Below are positions 24,309 through 35,900 of a stretch of 64,000 nt of DNA, in pieces. The position numbers and the translations under genes were made by a program. This DNA comes from Pohlia nutans (Eukaryota > Streptophyta > Bryopsida > Bryales > Mniaceae), in NCBI GenBank assembly GCA_022496805.1, contig CM040096.1:15253501-15317500 (forward strand). The letters are read 5' to 3'. Numbering within the stretch: position 1 is the first letter of the stretch; the number at the start of each line of letters is the position of its first letter. The notes under the pieces were generated by a model, which did not search any database, had not been told where the DNA came from, and saw nothing but the letters and a program-made list of their open reading frames with translations.

Positions 24309-24481
24309 CACTACAAGGAGAAGGCGTCGCTTTTCACTCGATAGGTGAGTCAAATGGCGCCACTTCGCACTCACTGCTCACTCACAAAAGACTTGGTTAG
24401 TGCGATTTGTCACGAAGGACAAGTGTGTACAGTGAACTCTGATACTGTTCTCAGTGAGAAGCGACGCTTTTGCTAGTAGTG
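24309..24481. mobile_element. Miniature CACTA element, 173 bp, TTT duplication
   Basis: It begins CACTACAAGGAGAAGGCG and ends GCTTTTGCTAGTAGTG. The inner inverted repeat GCGTCGCTTTTCACT pairs with AGTGAGAAGCGACGC. TTT flanks both ends (24306-24308 and 24482-24484), a 3-bp duplication as in CACTA transposons. It begins 13 bases after the glycosyltransferase stop codon, probably in its 3' UTR. Confidence 0.8.
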
Positions 24482-24484
24482 TTT

Positions 24485-25525
24485 GAACCATCGAATTTTT
24501 TTGTGGCCATATATTGCCAACTTGCTATTTGGAAAATAGGCTTGCTATGTTGCTATAAGAAAAATTGGGTAAAAATATAGAGTTTATCGCCATAATCTTC
24601 CCTTATCATGAGTATGTATAGGCAACAATTCTATAAAACACTTTGTATTTGTAGTAAAAAAGAATCGTAAATCCCAAAAAATGCTTTCTATTTTTCAAGT
24701 TTCAATTTTCAAATTGCCAATGGGATTTTCTCGAAAAAATGAAAAAATCAATAGTTTGAACCCGCTCTATTTGTGCCAAGTCACTATTTGTGACACTTTT
24801 TTGTGATCAACATGTATCAATGTCTTTGAGCATTCCCACAAGTGATTGCCTATACTCAAATTTCTTGATAATAATTGAGGTCTTGATGTGCTTGGAAAGA
24901 GTTTTTGCCAACAAGAAAATTTGAAGGAATTGAAGTTGGTATTTTTCTTGTGGATATTAGCTAGAGCGTTTGAGGCTTTGATTTTGCTTGTGGATATTAG
25001 TGATACTCCTCTTATCTAACAAAATCTAAGTTTGGATTAGTACATATGACATTCAAAAATAGGGATACCAATGTCAACAATGGGCATGCTCTTACATTTA
25101 AACTTTTGATATGGACACTTTTGGTACATAGTAGTACAAATAGGGTGACTTCCGAATTGTGACACAAGTAGGGTGACTTTCAAATTGTAATACAAACACT
25201 TAGGATGACTTCCAAATAGTGGCACAAATAGGTTGCCAACAACTTACCTTAAAGGAACCCACCTCAAAGTGTCCGAAAGGTTATAGTTCCTATTATTAAT
25301 TGTTGTAATTTTGTTGAATAATTAAGAAAGAATTCCATATTTTCGAAGTGATAATTGTGGTAGCTCCCAAAAATAGATCCTTAATGAAGTTGGGGGGAGA
25401 GTGTGATGTATGATGCATTAATTAATTAATGTGTTACTCGGTCCACTTTATTATGTATAAAAAATACAAGTCAGCATATATAGTCGAGTCCAAGCATACT
25501 ACTACGCACCACTAGGACGTAACCA
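24485..25525. other. AT-rich intergenic DNA with short tandem repeats
   Basis: No gene was found. At about 25128-25235 a unit of roughly 33-36 bp (GTACAAATAGGGTGACTTCC and variants) repeats three to four times. The rest shows no structure that I can name. Confidence 0.5.
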
Positions 25526-26426
25526 CTACAGACCATGTTTTACTGTTTGTTTAGCAACATGAGTTGAAAGACTTTTTTTACCACGAACCCAACACCAAGT
25601 CCTCCCATCAAAGTTGAAATGATTGACCTTTGTCTCATCACTAAAAACAACCCTCTCCCAATCACTAATTGTCCAATCTTTTTGTGCTCTAGCAAAATCC
25701 CATCTGTTCATCACGTTCTTAGAAGACAAAGTTGGTTTAGAAACGTTACTTACTGATCCTAAATCTCCTTCTTTCAAGGCATTCCTCATTGTTTCAACAC
25801 AAGCCTTACTCTTGTCTCACTTTTCATTGACTTCGTTGCCTCCACCACGTTTTCTAATTTCCCTACAGTGATTGCACGTACTACATATCGCTTTTCATAC
25901 TTTGTTAGAGCCTTTGGACGTCCTCATTTTCGCATGTCTATGCTCTAAAAGCATTTCTTTCTGATCCTATTCACCGCAGACTGTGACAAACTAGTAGCTT
26001 GCGCTACTTCTCTATTGCTCTCATTTTTTTGCAAAAGAGCAACAACATTCAACTCTTTCTCCTTAGAAATCAACCTCATAGTGCCTCACAACCTCTCTAT
26101 ACTCACCCTAAACCTTCTATAACTTCAATCCAACACCACCCACAAAAAATTTCACTTCAAATGTATCAAAATTGGCAAAGTTTCACTTACAGGAGGTTGC
26201 TTCAAAAGTGCTAAAAAAACTGAGTCTATAAAGGCAACCTCTCTTCTTCCCTTCTCTCTCAACTTTGAACAAGTGTAGTGAGATTAGGGCAACTTGGCAT
26301 GCATCTACACTCAAGTAGATTTCAAATGGGACAATTTCTAAAAATAGTTCACATTGCCTTACAGTTCAAGTTGTAGCACTCCGAAGTTGACAAATTCAAA
26401 TATAGACCCAATTTTTTGAGTGACCG
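25526..26426 (-). pseudogene. Broken Tc1-like transposase and 5' half of its element
   Basis: Read leftwards from about 26080, the translation gives a helix-turn-helix (EVAQATSLSQSAVNRIRKK), the GRP motif (GRPKALTKYEKRYVVR), a linker, then RWDFARAQKDWTISDWERVV and FSDETKVNHFNFDGRTWCW, the second catalytic aspartate region of Tc1 DDE transposases. Two in-frame stops follow the helix region and at least one frameshift lies near 25800. The protein ends abruptly near 25530 before the last catalytic acid, so it is inactive. The element's right end is CGGTCACTCAAAAAATTGGG (minus strand, from 26426), flanked by TA. The left end is missing. Apart from non-autonomous relatives, this is the only Tc1-type protein in the window. 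Confidence 0.82.
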
Positions 26427-26428
26427 TA

Positions 26429-26773
26429 TAGTACACTGCAGAAAATGTTTTTCTATCAAATTTATTTTTACATAAGTTCAATAAGCATGCCACCTACACC
26501 TTGTTGTTCATCACTATTATTTACATTTTCTCTAAAAACTTCATCCTATTTAAAGCATTTTTATAATTACTATGATTTTTATAAGAAAAAAACTTTGAAA
26601 AATCTTATAGTATTCATTTTTATTTACATAATTATAAAAATCTCACAGTAAATGGGTTTGACAATTGCTTATATGAGAAAAAACCCAAAAATATATAAAA
26701 TATATTATAAAATGTGAGGAATTGATGAGGTTTGACCAAGTAACTATAGTGTATACACTTAAGGGTTAATTTT
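26429..26773. repeat. Dispersed repeat, copy 2 (first copy at 18738-19076)
   Basis: It shares ordered blocks with the 18.7-kb copy, including TTGTTCATCACTATTATTTA and TTTGACCAAGTAACT, and ends CTTAAGGGTTAA. Confidence 0.65.
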
Positions 26774-28299
26774 TCCATTTAATTGGACATCGACTGTGGC
26801 TTTAGATGGTATGGTTATTTTAATTGGACCACTAGCTATCTTTGGTTGTCCTTAGATCATGTGAGCATTGGCTGTCATTAACCCCTAAAGGTCTTCAAAT
26901 GTTTTGTAAAAGTCAAAGCTCTACGATTTGCATACTTGAAATATCATATTGTATGATTTATAATTTTTCATAGACAATCATCAATATTATGGAGGTATGA
27001 CAAAAAATTCAACATGATTGGAAGATATTTGAAATATTTACAAATTTTGTCATGTAAACAAGATATAAATTCAAAATAAATGTATATTTCAGAAATTTAA
27101 TATCTAAAATTATATTTAAGGTAGATAAAAGTTATGTTTACAAGTAGTTAAAAAATGAAAGTGAAGAAATTAAAAAAGACGATTGATTAGAGCATCCTTA
27201 GAAAGCCTTTTGTATTTTGGACACCCAAATTTCAAATTTATCGATGGTGTTAAATCTTCAAATTAAGTCTATTCTCCAATCCCAACGGTCAAAAGATGTA
27301 TTATAACTCAACTTAAACATCTAATGAAAAACACCAACTCCAACAAATCTAAAACACTTGATTTGCTAGGCCCTTGACCAAAAACCATTCAAAAAAATGG
27401 ATGGTTGGTTCTATAGGGGTTAATCATTTGGATTTTATATAGACCACTACTCTAAGGCACCATCCCTTTACATGATCTGTCCTTCTCCAAGTTACTGCCG
27501 GAACCCTCTCCCCCCCTCCCCCAATTCTTTCAAATGGTTCTTGCAAGTTCCACAATTGTTCGATTCCAATTCCGTCTGAGAATCTAGCCTCGCTTTTTTA
27601 ACAAATTTCCAAAGCACCAGTTCTTTTTTTTTGGTTCACAAAACCTCTTTTTTCTCCATTATTCTCTCATAACTAAGCCCATGGAACTTAATTATCCCTT
27701 TAAGGGTTAATGGAAAATGAAGTTGGGAGAAGAGTGAGTCAATGCCACAAACCATTCACAAATGTTATGGTAACACCGTATAAATATGTATAAACACATT
27801 TAATGGCCTCTTGTCCAGTGGACACTAGATCATTGACATTACGAATACCGGTAGACACTTTATTCACGCCGGCCTTGAAAGAGGACCGGAGTTTCTATCT
27901 ATAAACACATGTATTCCGAAATGGTTCAAATACGTAAAAAAAAGATACCGACAGTGTGCATGAATGGTCGGTAAGCCGAGTGGTCTATCTTCTCTCCACC
28001 CATTCAAACCAGCTGCCTTCCGAATCATATAGAGATTACAATTTTGAGGCTCACATGGCCTCCAATCCAACTTTTCGCAATCATCAACTTCGACTGTGCA
28101 GATCATTGCATTCATCCAGATCGAATGCTCAACGCTCGATGATCCACACAGTTCCAGCACCTTGAGCATCAACCGGAAACAAAATCTCGGTGATCATTCT
28201 CAATTCCACAAATGCGCACAGTTTTGTAATTCACAGACGTTCAACTTGCAATTGATTAGCGAGCCTTTTCTGACCTGAATTGGACGTGTAGCTGCTGTC
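26774..28299. other. Repeat debris and probable promoter of the FAD gene
   Basis: A family-type end TTAACCCCTAAAGG lies at 26878. A decayed family-A end (AACTAAGCCCATGG then TTTAAGGGTTAA) lies at about 27590-27710. 27711-28299 has no repeat that I recognise and is likely the upstream region of the FAD-dependent gene; no promoter element stands out. Confidence 0.4.
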
Positions 28300-31200
28300 A
28301 TGGCGGGGTTGCAGATCAAACAGTTCGTCTTCACCACACGAGAATGGCAGCTCCGGTCGAAACAGAGCGCGCTCGCCATACGGTACACTCAAACCTCTGA
28401 ATTTTCCTGCCACATTACCATTGAAACACATGATTCAAACTATGTCACAGCGAAAAAGTTGAGTGGAATGCGCATTCTGGATTTTCTTTAGGGTTTCAAG
28501 GCTCTCACGATTAGTTCACGTATTCTATATTGAAAATTTCACTCATTTCCGAGAATGTCTGCCACTGTTACGATTCTAGATGCAAGGTGTTATATTTTTT
28601 GAAATTGAGCTGATCTTGAAATTGGTAGGAAATTGAATAGGTATGATTCATTGCCAGAATGGCATATCGATTTTGGGTGATTCCTTGCACGAAATTGTCA
28701 ATCAGAATACTTGGTTATTGAAGAGTCTAGGAAAAGATTTGAGGGTTTGACAAACTTTTCACTTTGAAAATTTGTATAAAATATGGAATCGGATCGCCTC
28801 TTCATGATTTTACTATATAGTGCGTGTGGTTTTTTTGTTTAGAGCTGGTTTGGAAGAGAGTAGTGCGAGAACGGCGGTGGTGGTGGGCGGAGGATGGGCG
28901 GGGTTTGGAGCTGCGCATGCGCTCAGCAAGCTGGGCCTCAGCGTGACCGTTTTGGACGCGTCGCCATCGCCGGGGGGTCTGAGTACTGGTTTCCGCACTG
29001 CGCAAGGGCGACCCGTCGAAGCAGGCCTCAAGGGCTTCTGGTCAGTCAGTGCTCTTCTTTGCAATCAATTCCTGTCACTCTTGGCTATGGCGGGGTCAGT
29101 CGCTCTTTCTTTCTTTCTGCTCCCTTTCTTACAGTGTTAATTTGCGATGGTGCAGGTGGCAGTACCACAACATCTTCAGCCTGTTGAAAGAGCTCAACAT
29201 TGTAAGTAGCTGTCTTCATTCTTTTGCTTCTGCTTCTCCTTCTCGTTTGTTGTTAGGGTTTGCTGTCCATGAAGCCAACTGTGACATTACATTGAATAAG
29301 GGGTACACTAATGAAGAGTAGAGTTGGAATCTGTATTGTACTTTTGATTATCTCAGCATGCCAGTGAGGGTTTGATTGGTAGCATCTTCCTCCTTGATTG
29401 GTAGCGTTTATGTTCTGCATGAATTTTCAGAGACATTTCTATGCACTTGAGCAGTGCTTTGCTCTTTCGACTACAGGATTAGGCTGTGCTACTTTTAGGT
29501 TTTTGAGCATGTGTTTCAGACCTTGTTGAACTTGCTCTTGACCATTTACAACATGAGGACCCCATCATATTGAACAGTGATCAGGAAGAGAACTAATTCC
29601 TTCAGAGAAGATAAACACCATGAGAACAACATGAGAGATGATGCACAACTTTGTGTTCAATTTCAATAGAGTACCATTACGGAGGTGGGAAATACGTTTA
29701 ATATTGAAGATTATAATGTGCACTCCTAATTTACCTCTTGATATACGCTGAATACATTGTCTGAAACCCACCATTGTGTCGGCAGATATGGCCATTCACG
29801 GATTGGACCATGAGTTCGTTTTACTCGCCGGAGGGGATTCAAGTGGAGGCTCCAGTTTTCAACGCCCTTCCTCGGCTTCCCACTCCACTGGGTTCCTTCT
29901 TGTACACTTCGCCGTATTTCAGGTTCTTAAACCCCTAACTCTACCAACAACTGTTCGAAGGCAGGGCCACATAAGGCCTCCAAACTGATCGGCAGACCAT
30001 TTCTGCAAAAGTGGGTAAATGTAAAAAGTCTAGATCTAATCCGTTTGCACCGAACATAGATTGGTAGTGATCTTTGGAACACTAGTCAGGCCAACAGAGG
30101 ATAATGTCAGATAAAGTAAACCTTGCAAACAGTGTTGAAGCATTGTGAATTCTGTCCCTTTGGACAGAGACTACCTTGACGATTTACACTCATATAAAGA
30201 GTCCATTTCCTATTGAGGGCCATTGAAAATGTGTTGTACGAATTTTAGCCAACTGGCTAAAAATTATAATTTTGATTATAATTTTTACTCATTTTTGAAG
30301 GTATTAGCGACTACTTTTTAGCCAAATGGCTTCTCCCAATATGGTGAAATTAGCCAATTCTATACTATATATAGTAATTTTCTACACATGTATTAAGAAA
30401 TCTAGAATATTTCACCAAAATTGGCTATCAAATCTTCGCATCTATGGCAATTTTGCTAGAGGCTGAAATTCCTCACCTTCACTGTTGAGGACCTTTTTCT
30501 CACTTTCCACTTTGGAGATGAAGTTCGAAACATATCTTTTCACACAACGCTAACTAAACTAAGGAACATCTAACTTTGCAAGCAAGGTACTATCTTAATA
30601 CAACATACATTATCTTATAGTATATATTATTTACACAATTAATAAAAATTGGGACAGAGTCTTGGGGTTATACCGTTCTTGTTTTTGTCTTTTCAATTTT
30701 ACCTTAGACTGTCTGGCAGTTCATCTCCAAAGCCTGTGTTGCCCCTGGCAAGAATTTCTTCTACTTTTCCCAATTGAGAATTCGGCAATGGTAACAGGGT
30801 GAGGAGTCTGAGTGGATGTTGTTGTATTCTTGTGATGAAGGAATTTATCGGTGGTGGACCGGCTCACTGCACTTCCACTCATTCAAGCCCTTCTTGAATT
30901 CGACGCAGTATGATTTACACGTCTCTGCTTTCTCCTTCACTCAACGGATGCTATGATTGCAACTAATCAGGCACCCACAATTAATCCCATTCTCTTCTCA
31001 TGGTGCTGTATCATAGAGGCCGGTTGCAGACCACATTAGAATTGGCAATTGAGGTTTGCATGAAGCAGATGTACCAAGCTAATGCAGTGCATTAGAATAG
31101 TGCAATAATATGAGGTTGAATTGTGTATTAAATCAGTTTAAGTGAGATGGATTTCAGGACGAAGAGACATATGCTACGTACGATGCAATGACGGCAAGGG

Positions 31201-34200
31201 AGCTGTTTCGTAAAGCAGGTGTCTCGGCAAAGCTTTACCGTGATTTTTTGCAACCGATACTTCTCGTGACTCTCTTCGCTCCTGGAGAACAGCTCTCAGG
31301 TATAAAGTTCATGTAAAATAATTATCATAATTCCCTTGGTTGATTAAGCACTTGTCTGCCTAATAATTAATTGATTCTCTACGTTTAGATTAAGTCTGCA
31401 TCTCTTGGGTATTGGATACACAAGTTTTGTGCTGTAAGGCATCATTGGTGGCTCACCAACTCACTGCTTGTGGTTGTTTCTGTGCAAATATTAAACAGCG
31501 GCTGCAGCTCTTGGAGCGTTGTATTACTACGTGTTGGCTCACCAAGCAGACTTCGACGTTTGTTGGTGCAAAGGCTCGGTAGCAGAGGTCATTTTCAAGC
31601 CCTGGCTTGAGCTCATCAAGTCTCAGGGGTGTCGCGTGCTGGGTAATAATCGTGTGGTGGATGTCATCCATGAAGTTGAAAGCAACAAGATCACAGGAAT
31701 CGTTGCCAGTAAGTCTTACGGTACTCATTTATTTCCAGATTGTTCCATAAATCGTTGTACCTTTACCCCTTCCTTTCATGGTTTTAAAATGAAAAATTTG
31801 ACGGATCATATTGTGAAAAATATAATTCAGATGGGACCAAATTTTCCATCACCAGAATCAGTGAAGAACATTGTATGTGTTGGTCAAAAAAACAAATAAA
31901 TTTGAACAAAAGGAAGTCCACATAGGACCTACTCAAAACTGCTAAAAAAACATGAGGCTCAACTTTAGGGGTTAGCTTCTATGTGTGCATTTTTGGTATG
32001 TAGTGACCAGTATCATTGTGCGCAAGTTATGGAGATAAAATGTTACCCGCGTTTAAGATGTGCAGTGGACAGTAGTGGAGAACGGACAGTCTACGATGCT
32101 GATGTAGTGGTGTTTGCAGTAGGAGTTCAAGCAATGCAGGTAAGGTTCCATGCTCAGGGAAGTCACTTAGTGTAAATTTTGGGTATACATGAGCGAACAA
32201 AAGGTATTTAATGGGGGGCTATGAAATAATTGGAATATTCTACTATTTATAGTATATTTAGGGTATATTCAAGATATATTCTAGGAATATTCACAAATAT
32301 TCTCAAATTGGTTTTAAAACATCCTATATTACTTCTAAAAATTTATAAATTTTATCTCAAATGAATAAAAGACACCCTATATTTGTTCTCTCATAGTTAT
32401 CTAAATTCTTGACAGTGACTTCCCCGGTGTTCCATGCCAATTGAATTACCAGTTTCAAGAACATCCCTTTCCTTTACTACCAGGGTATTTAGAAATTTAA
32501 GGAACTACAATAGTTGTAGTATTTCTTTTGAGGAGCGCATTCTCATTTCCAACTGTTCCTGAAACAGAGGGTTGTAGCCTCATCTCCGGCCCTGGCAGGG
32601 CGTGCTGAGTTTGCAACGGTATCAAATCTGGGCACTGTTGATGTACTTGCAACTCGGCTATGGCTTGATCGACGTGTTCCATTGAAGAACCCATCTAACG
32701 TGCTTGCTGGATTTGAGCCAACCACAGGGGCCACACTCTTCGACTTGAATGCTGTACAAGTACGACATCTATTTTCTTTAACCCCTAAAGGACCCATAAA
32801 CCCAAGTTCGGCCTCATATTTTTATTTGATAGTTTTGATTAGGTCTCGTGTGGGCTTTCATTTGTTAAAACTTATTTATTTATTGATCAATATATGTAAT
32901 ATTCTTCATTGATTCCAGTGATATAAAATTTGGTCCCATCTAAATTTTATTTTTCAAAATATGATCGATCAATCTGTCATTTTTAAACCATGAATCCTTG
33001 GTCCTTCAGGGGTTAAAATGACCTGAACTGGCAGGTATCATTATGCGAGTTTTGAGTTTTGATTAAGTTTGCCTCATAGCAAGTGATTGACAGCCATGTA
33101 TTTGTATTCCTTGAGGAATAAGAGGGTGCTCCTGCTGAGGATTGTCTGGGTGGGATTTTTCTTAGATACCATGGGTTGCATCATCCTGCAGGATGAATTC
33201 GCCGAGGAGCCTGGAAGTGTTTTCGAGGTCGACTTCTATCACGCTAATCAGCTTCTTCCACTGACAGATGATGCAGTCATCAAGAAAGTAAAGCTCTCCA
33301 TCTCTGATGTCCAATTTGCTTATTGACTTGACTCATTTCATAAATGCTACCGAAAAGTGGACTAAGGGGAGAGACTACGAAATGGTTCGAAAGTTCTGGT
33401 ACCCAATGAGAATGAGACGTGTTAAAAGTAATAGTAGCACGTTGGGGTCCATCATTTCAAACAATAAATTTATTCTGTTTAGTAGAATTGTGACATGTGG
33501 TTATTCGTGTTGCATTCTATAAGTGTCAAACATGGTTTTGAAATTTTCAAGTAGTGAGTTGGGGAACCCAATACCACTGGCCCATATACCAATGTGGAAC
33601 TAGATAACATTCACCACAATACTATGGTGGAAGTCTTAGTCGAGTATACACTAATATTAAAAGAGTATATCTTGCATTCATTAGATCTAGAGCTCTCCAA
33701 TATCTTGCTAACACACTAGTATATACGTCAACGCATTGGGTTCCCACCTTACTGAGGATTATATGAAAAGAGGCATATGAAAATTATTCATTCTATTTGG
33801 AGTACACTTACAGACATCCCAGTTGAGTCAAGTATGTGTAGAGGTATCCGAAGTGTTCAAAAGAGCTGTCCAATTACCGCATATCACTTGGTGTCTCAGT
33901 GAAGTGTTGCATGAAATTGTAACATGTTGGCATTTGAGTTGCGACAAGTTCTTACATGCACAGAATTTTTCCAATCTATTCTTGCATAGTCGTAATTAAT
34001 CCTTAAAGGACCAAGAAGCCCAAATTGGGCCTCATGTTTATTATAGCACTTTTGAATAGGACCTTATGTAGACTTCCTTTTATTCAAACTTGTTTGTTTT
34101 TATCATCACATGCAATGTTCTAGTGATATAAAATCTGGTTATATTTTTCACAGTATGATCGATCAAACTTGTCATTTTAAAACTATGAATCCTTGGTCCT

Positions 34201-35256
34201 TGTTGAAGTGTCATTCATACAAAATCTGGGAAATTAATTATTCATTATTTTGAGCTCAAAGTTGCTGGCATTTCTTGTTTATATGGGTGGCCATTCTCTC
34301 ATGTGATTGTAGAATCTGGTGGGGGTGTGAACCAGGTGATGAAGGAGTATTTGGCGAGGTGTGAGGCAGGATTTGAAGGTGCTCAAGTGATAGACAGCAG
34401 TGTGCTGCGTTTCAAAGGGGCAGTAACCCTGTTTGGACCAGGCTCCCACCAACACATGCCCTCCACTACCACCAGCTTCCACAATGTGTTCATGGCGGGT
34501 GACTGGTTGCAACAAGGACCCGGAGCTGCGCATGGAGCCCGGGGTCTATCACAGGCAAGGATTTTTCTGCAATTTTTCATTTTTCAAACAAGTGGCACCA
34601 CATCAGGAATTTAGGACCTCACTGATTTTTAACAATTTCCGTGCGAAGTTCGATATTTCATGGGTTCGTGCATTTTTTGCACAAATTTCACGCTAATTTT
34701 GCACTGAATCCGCACGGCTTCTACATTCACTCTTTTTGTTATCTAACAAAGTGCAAAATCTGTGCGGAATTAGCGCAAAATTTGTGCAGAATCCGTGCGA
34801 AAAATGTACGAACCCATGAAATATCGGATGTCGCACGGAAATCGTTTAAAATCCGTGGGGTCCTAAATTCCTGATGGCAATGAAACAAACATTGTAGCAC
34901 TTTCATCTAGATTTTAGATGAAGTCGTCATAATTGAATGAAAATTTGTTCAAATGGGTGAATATTTTGACAATAAAGGAATGAGTTTTGGGTCCAAATTT
35001 GGCTTTTTCTAAAACTAATTTCACTTTTCTAGCTATACTTCGCCAACTAAAAAACAGGCTTATTTATTCACAGGAGAAAGCCTTGGTCACCGGCTTGCTG
35101 GCAGCCAATGCGGCTGCCTCCAGTGTAGGGCTCACCTCGCAGGTAGAGGTGGTTCCAGTGGAGGAGAACGAAGCTCATATTGCAGCTGGCAAATCTGCTG
35201 TGCAAGGAGTTCGTCAAGTGGCCCGCTCTTTGGGCCTCAAATCTCCGTTCTTGTAA
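28300..35256 (+). CDS. FAD-dependent oxidoreductase related to phytoene/zeta-carotene desaturases
   Basis: Exons read as 28300-28382, 28843-29040, 29156-29201, 29786-29922, a doubtful micro-exon near 30707-30717, 31019-31053, 31158-31299, 31499-31708, 32066-32139, 32568-32759, 33192-33287, 34336-34554 and 35074-35256. All phases agree, giving about 541 residues. An N-terminal basic leader is followed by the dinucleotide-binding fold (VVVGGGWAGFGAAHAL, about 40-55). Later come KGFWWQYHNIFSLLKELNI, FYSPEGIQVEAPVF, APGEQLSAAAALGALYYYV and the C-terminal FAD-binding signature NVFMAGDWLQQG. This pattern matches plant proteins of the carotenoid desaturase/amine oxidase superfamily, probably plastid-located. 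The exact substrate is unknown and it is not a clear PDS or ZDS orthologue. The intron after 34554 starts with GC rather than GT. Introns carry several MITEs. Confidence 0.85.
31762..31975 (-). mobile_element. TTAA-type MITE, family C, copy 1 (inverted, decayed)
   Basis: Read on the minus strand it aligns with the 32.8-kb copy: CATTTTAAAACCATGA, ACCAAATTTTAT-like blocks and the end CTAACCCCTAAAG. Both TTAA borders have mutated (TTTA and TTAG). It lies in the intron after the exon ending at 31708 and supplies an ORF that simply reads on from that exon. Confidence 0.6.
32778..33016 (+). mobile_element. TTAA-bounded MITE, family C, copy 2
   Basis: It begins TTAACCCCTAAAGGACCC and ends GGTCCTTCAGGGGTTAA. 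Internal blocks TGATATAAAATTTGGTC and TATGATCGATCAA are shared with the copies at 31762 and 33996. It is intronic in the FAD gene. Confidence 0.75.
33996..34205 (+). mobile_element. TTAA-type MITE, family C, copy 3
   Basis: It begins TTAATCCTTAAAGGACC, keeps the markers TGATATAAAATCTGG and TATGATCGATCAA, and ends CCTTGGTCCTTG with the right border decayed. It is intronic in the FAD gene, making three family-C copies in one gene. Confidence 0.65.
34601..34876. mobile_element. Palindromic MITE, family H, copy 1
   Basis: The inverted ends CATCAGGAATTTAGGACC enclose nearly complementary halves with GAACCCATGAAATATCG and repeated GTGCGA/GCAAAA words. A second copy is at 58145-58432. It lies inside the GC-AG intron of the FAD gene. 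The target duplication is not clear. Confidence 0.8.
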
Positions 35257-35266
35257 GACCTCTCCC

Positions 35267-35900
35267 AAATGGGAGGGCAATTGGATTTCTGTGTCGTGGT
35301 TGACACGCTTTGATTTCAGTATGATACCTGGCCGTTAGAACCCAATTTTGGAGTCATGTACAACATTGAAGTGGTAACATTTTTGGCATTGTAAGTCGTG
35401 GCCCCTTCTGTAGCTTTCGTACATTCATGTGGTTGGCTCAAGTGCTTTGTGTGTTGTTGGCTTAAGGTGATGGACTAGATAATGCTTTGCAACCCAAATG
35501 GGAGGGCAATTGGTTTTCTTTGTCGTGGTTGACATGCTTTTATTTCAGTATAATATCTAACTTTAGAACTCAATTCAGAGGTTGGAGTCATGGACAACAT
35601 TGAAGTGGTAACATTTTTTGGCATTGTAAGTGATGGCCCCTTCTGTAGCTTTCGTACATTCATGTGGTTGGCTGAAGTGCTTTGTGTGTCGTTGGTTTAA
35701 GGTGATGGACTAGATAATGCTTTGCAACTTTGGGTTGGCAACGTTTTTTGGCATTGTAAGTGATGGCCCCTTCCATAGCTTGCACACATTCATGTTGTTG
35801 GCTCAAGTGGTTTTTTGTGTTGGTTCAAGGTGATGGACTATATAATGCTTAGTCTAAAAATTTGGCTCAAATGGTTTGTGTATTAGTTCAAGGCGATAGA
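35267..35900. repeat. Tandem duplication of about 230 bp just after the FAD gene
   Basis: AATGGGAGGGCAATTGG recurs at 35267 and 35496, and GGCATTGTAAGT at 35385, 35620 and 35750. This gives two full units and degenerate partial ones. The first unit starts about ten bases after the stop codon, so the 3' UTR itself seems to have been duplicated. Confidence 0.8.

Noticed and set aside
24296..24348. Possible extension of the glycosyltransferase past 24295
   Set aside because: A TAA follows directly and the next bases belong to a miniature CACTA element; the protein already has the family C-terminal motif.
31720..31900. Long ORF continuing past the exon ending at 31708 in the FAD gene
   Set aside because: A strong GTAAGT donor lies at 31709 and the extension is a MITE; the protein continues at 32066.
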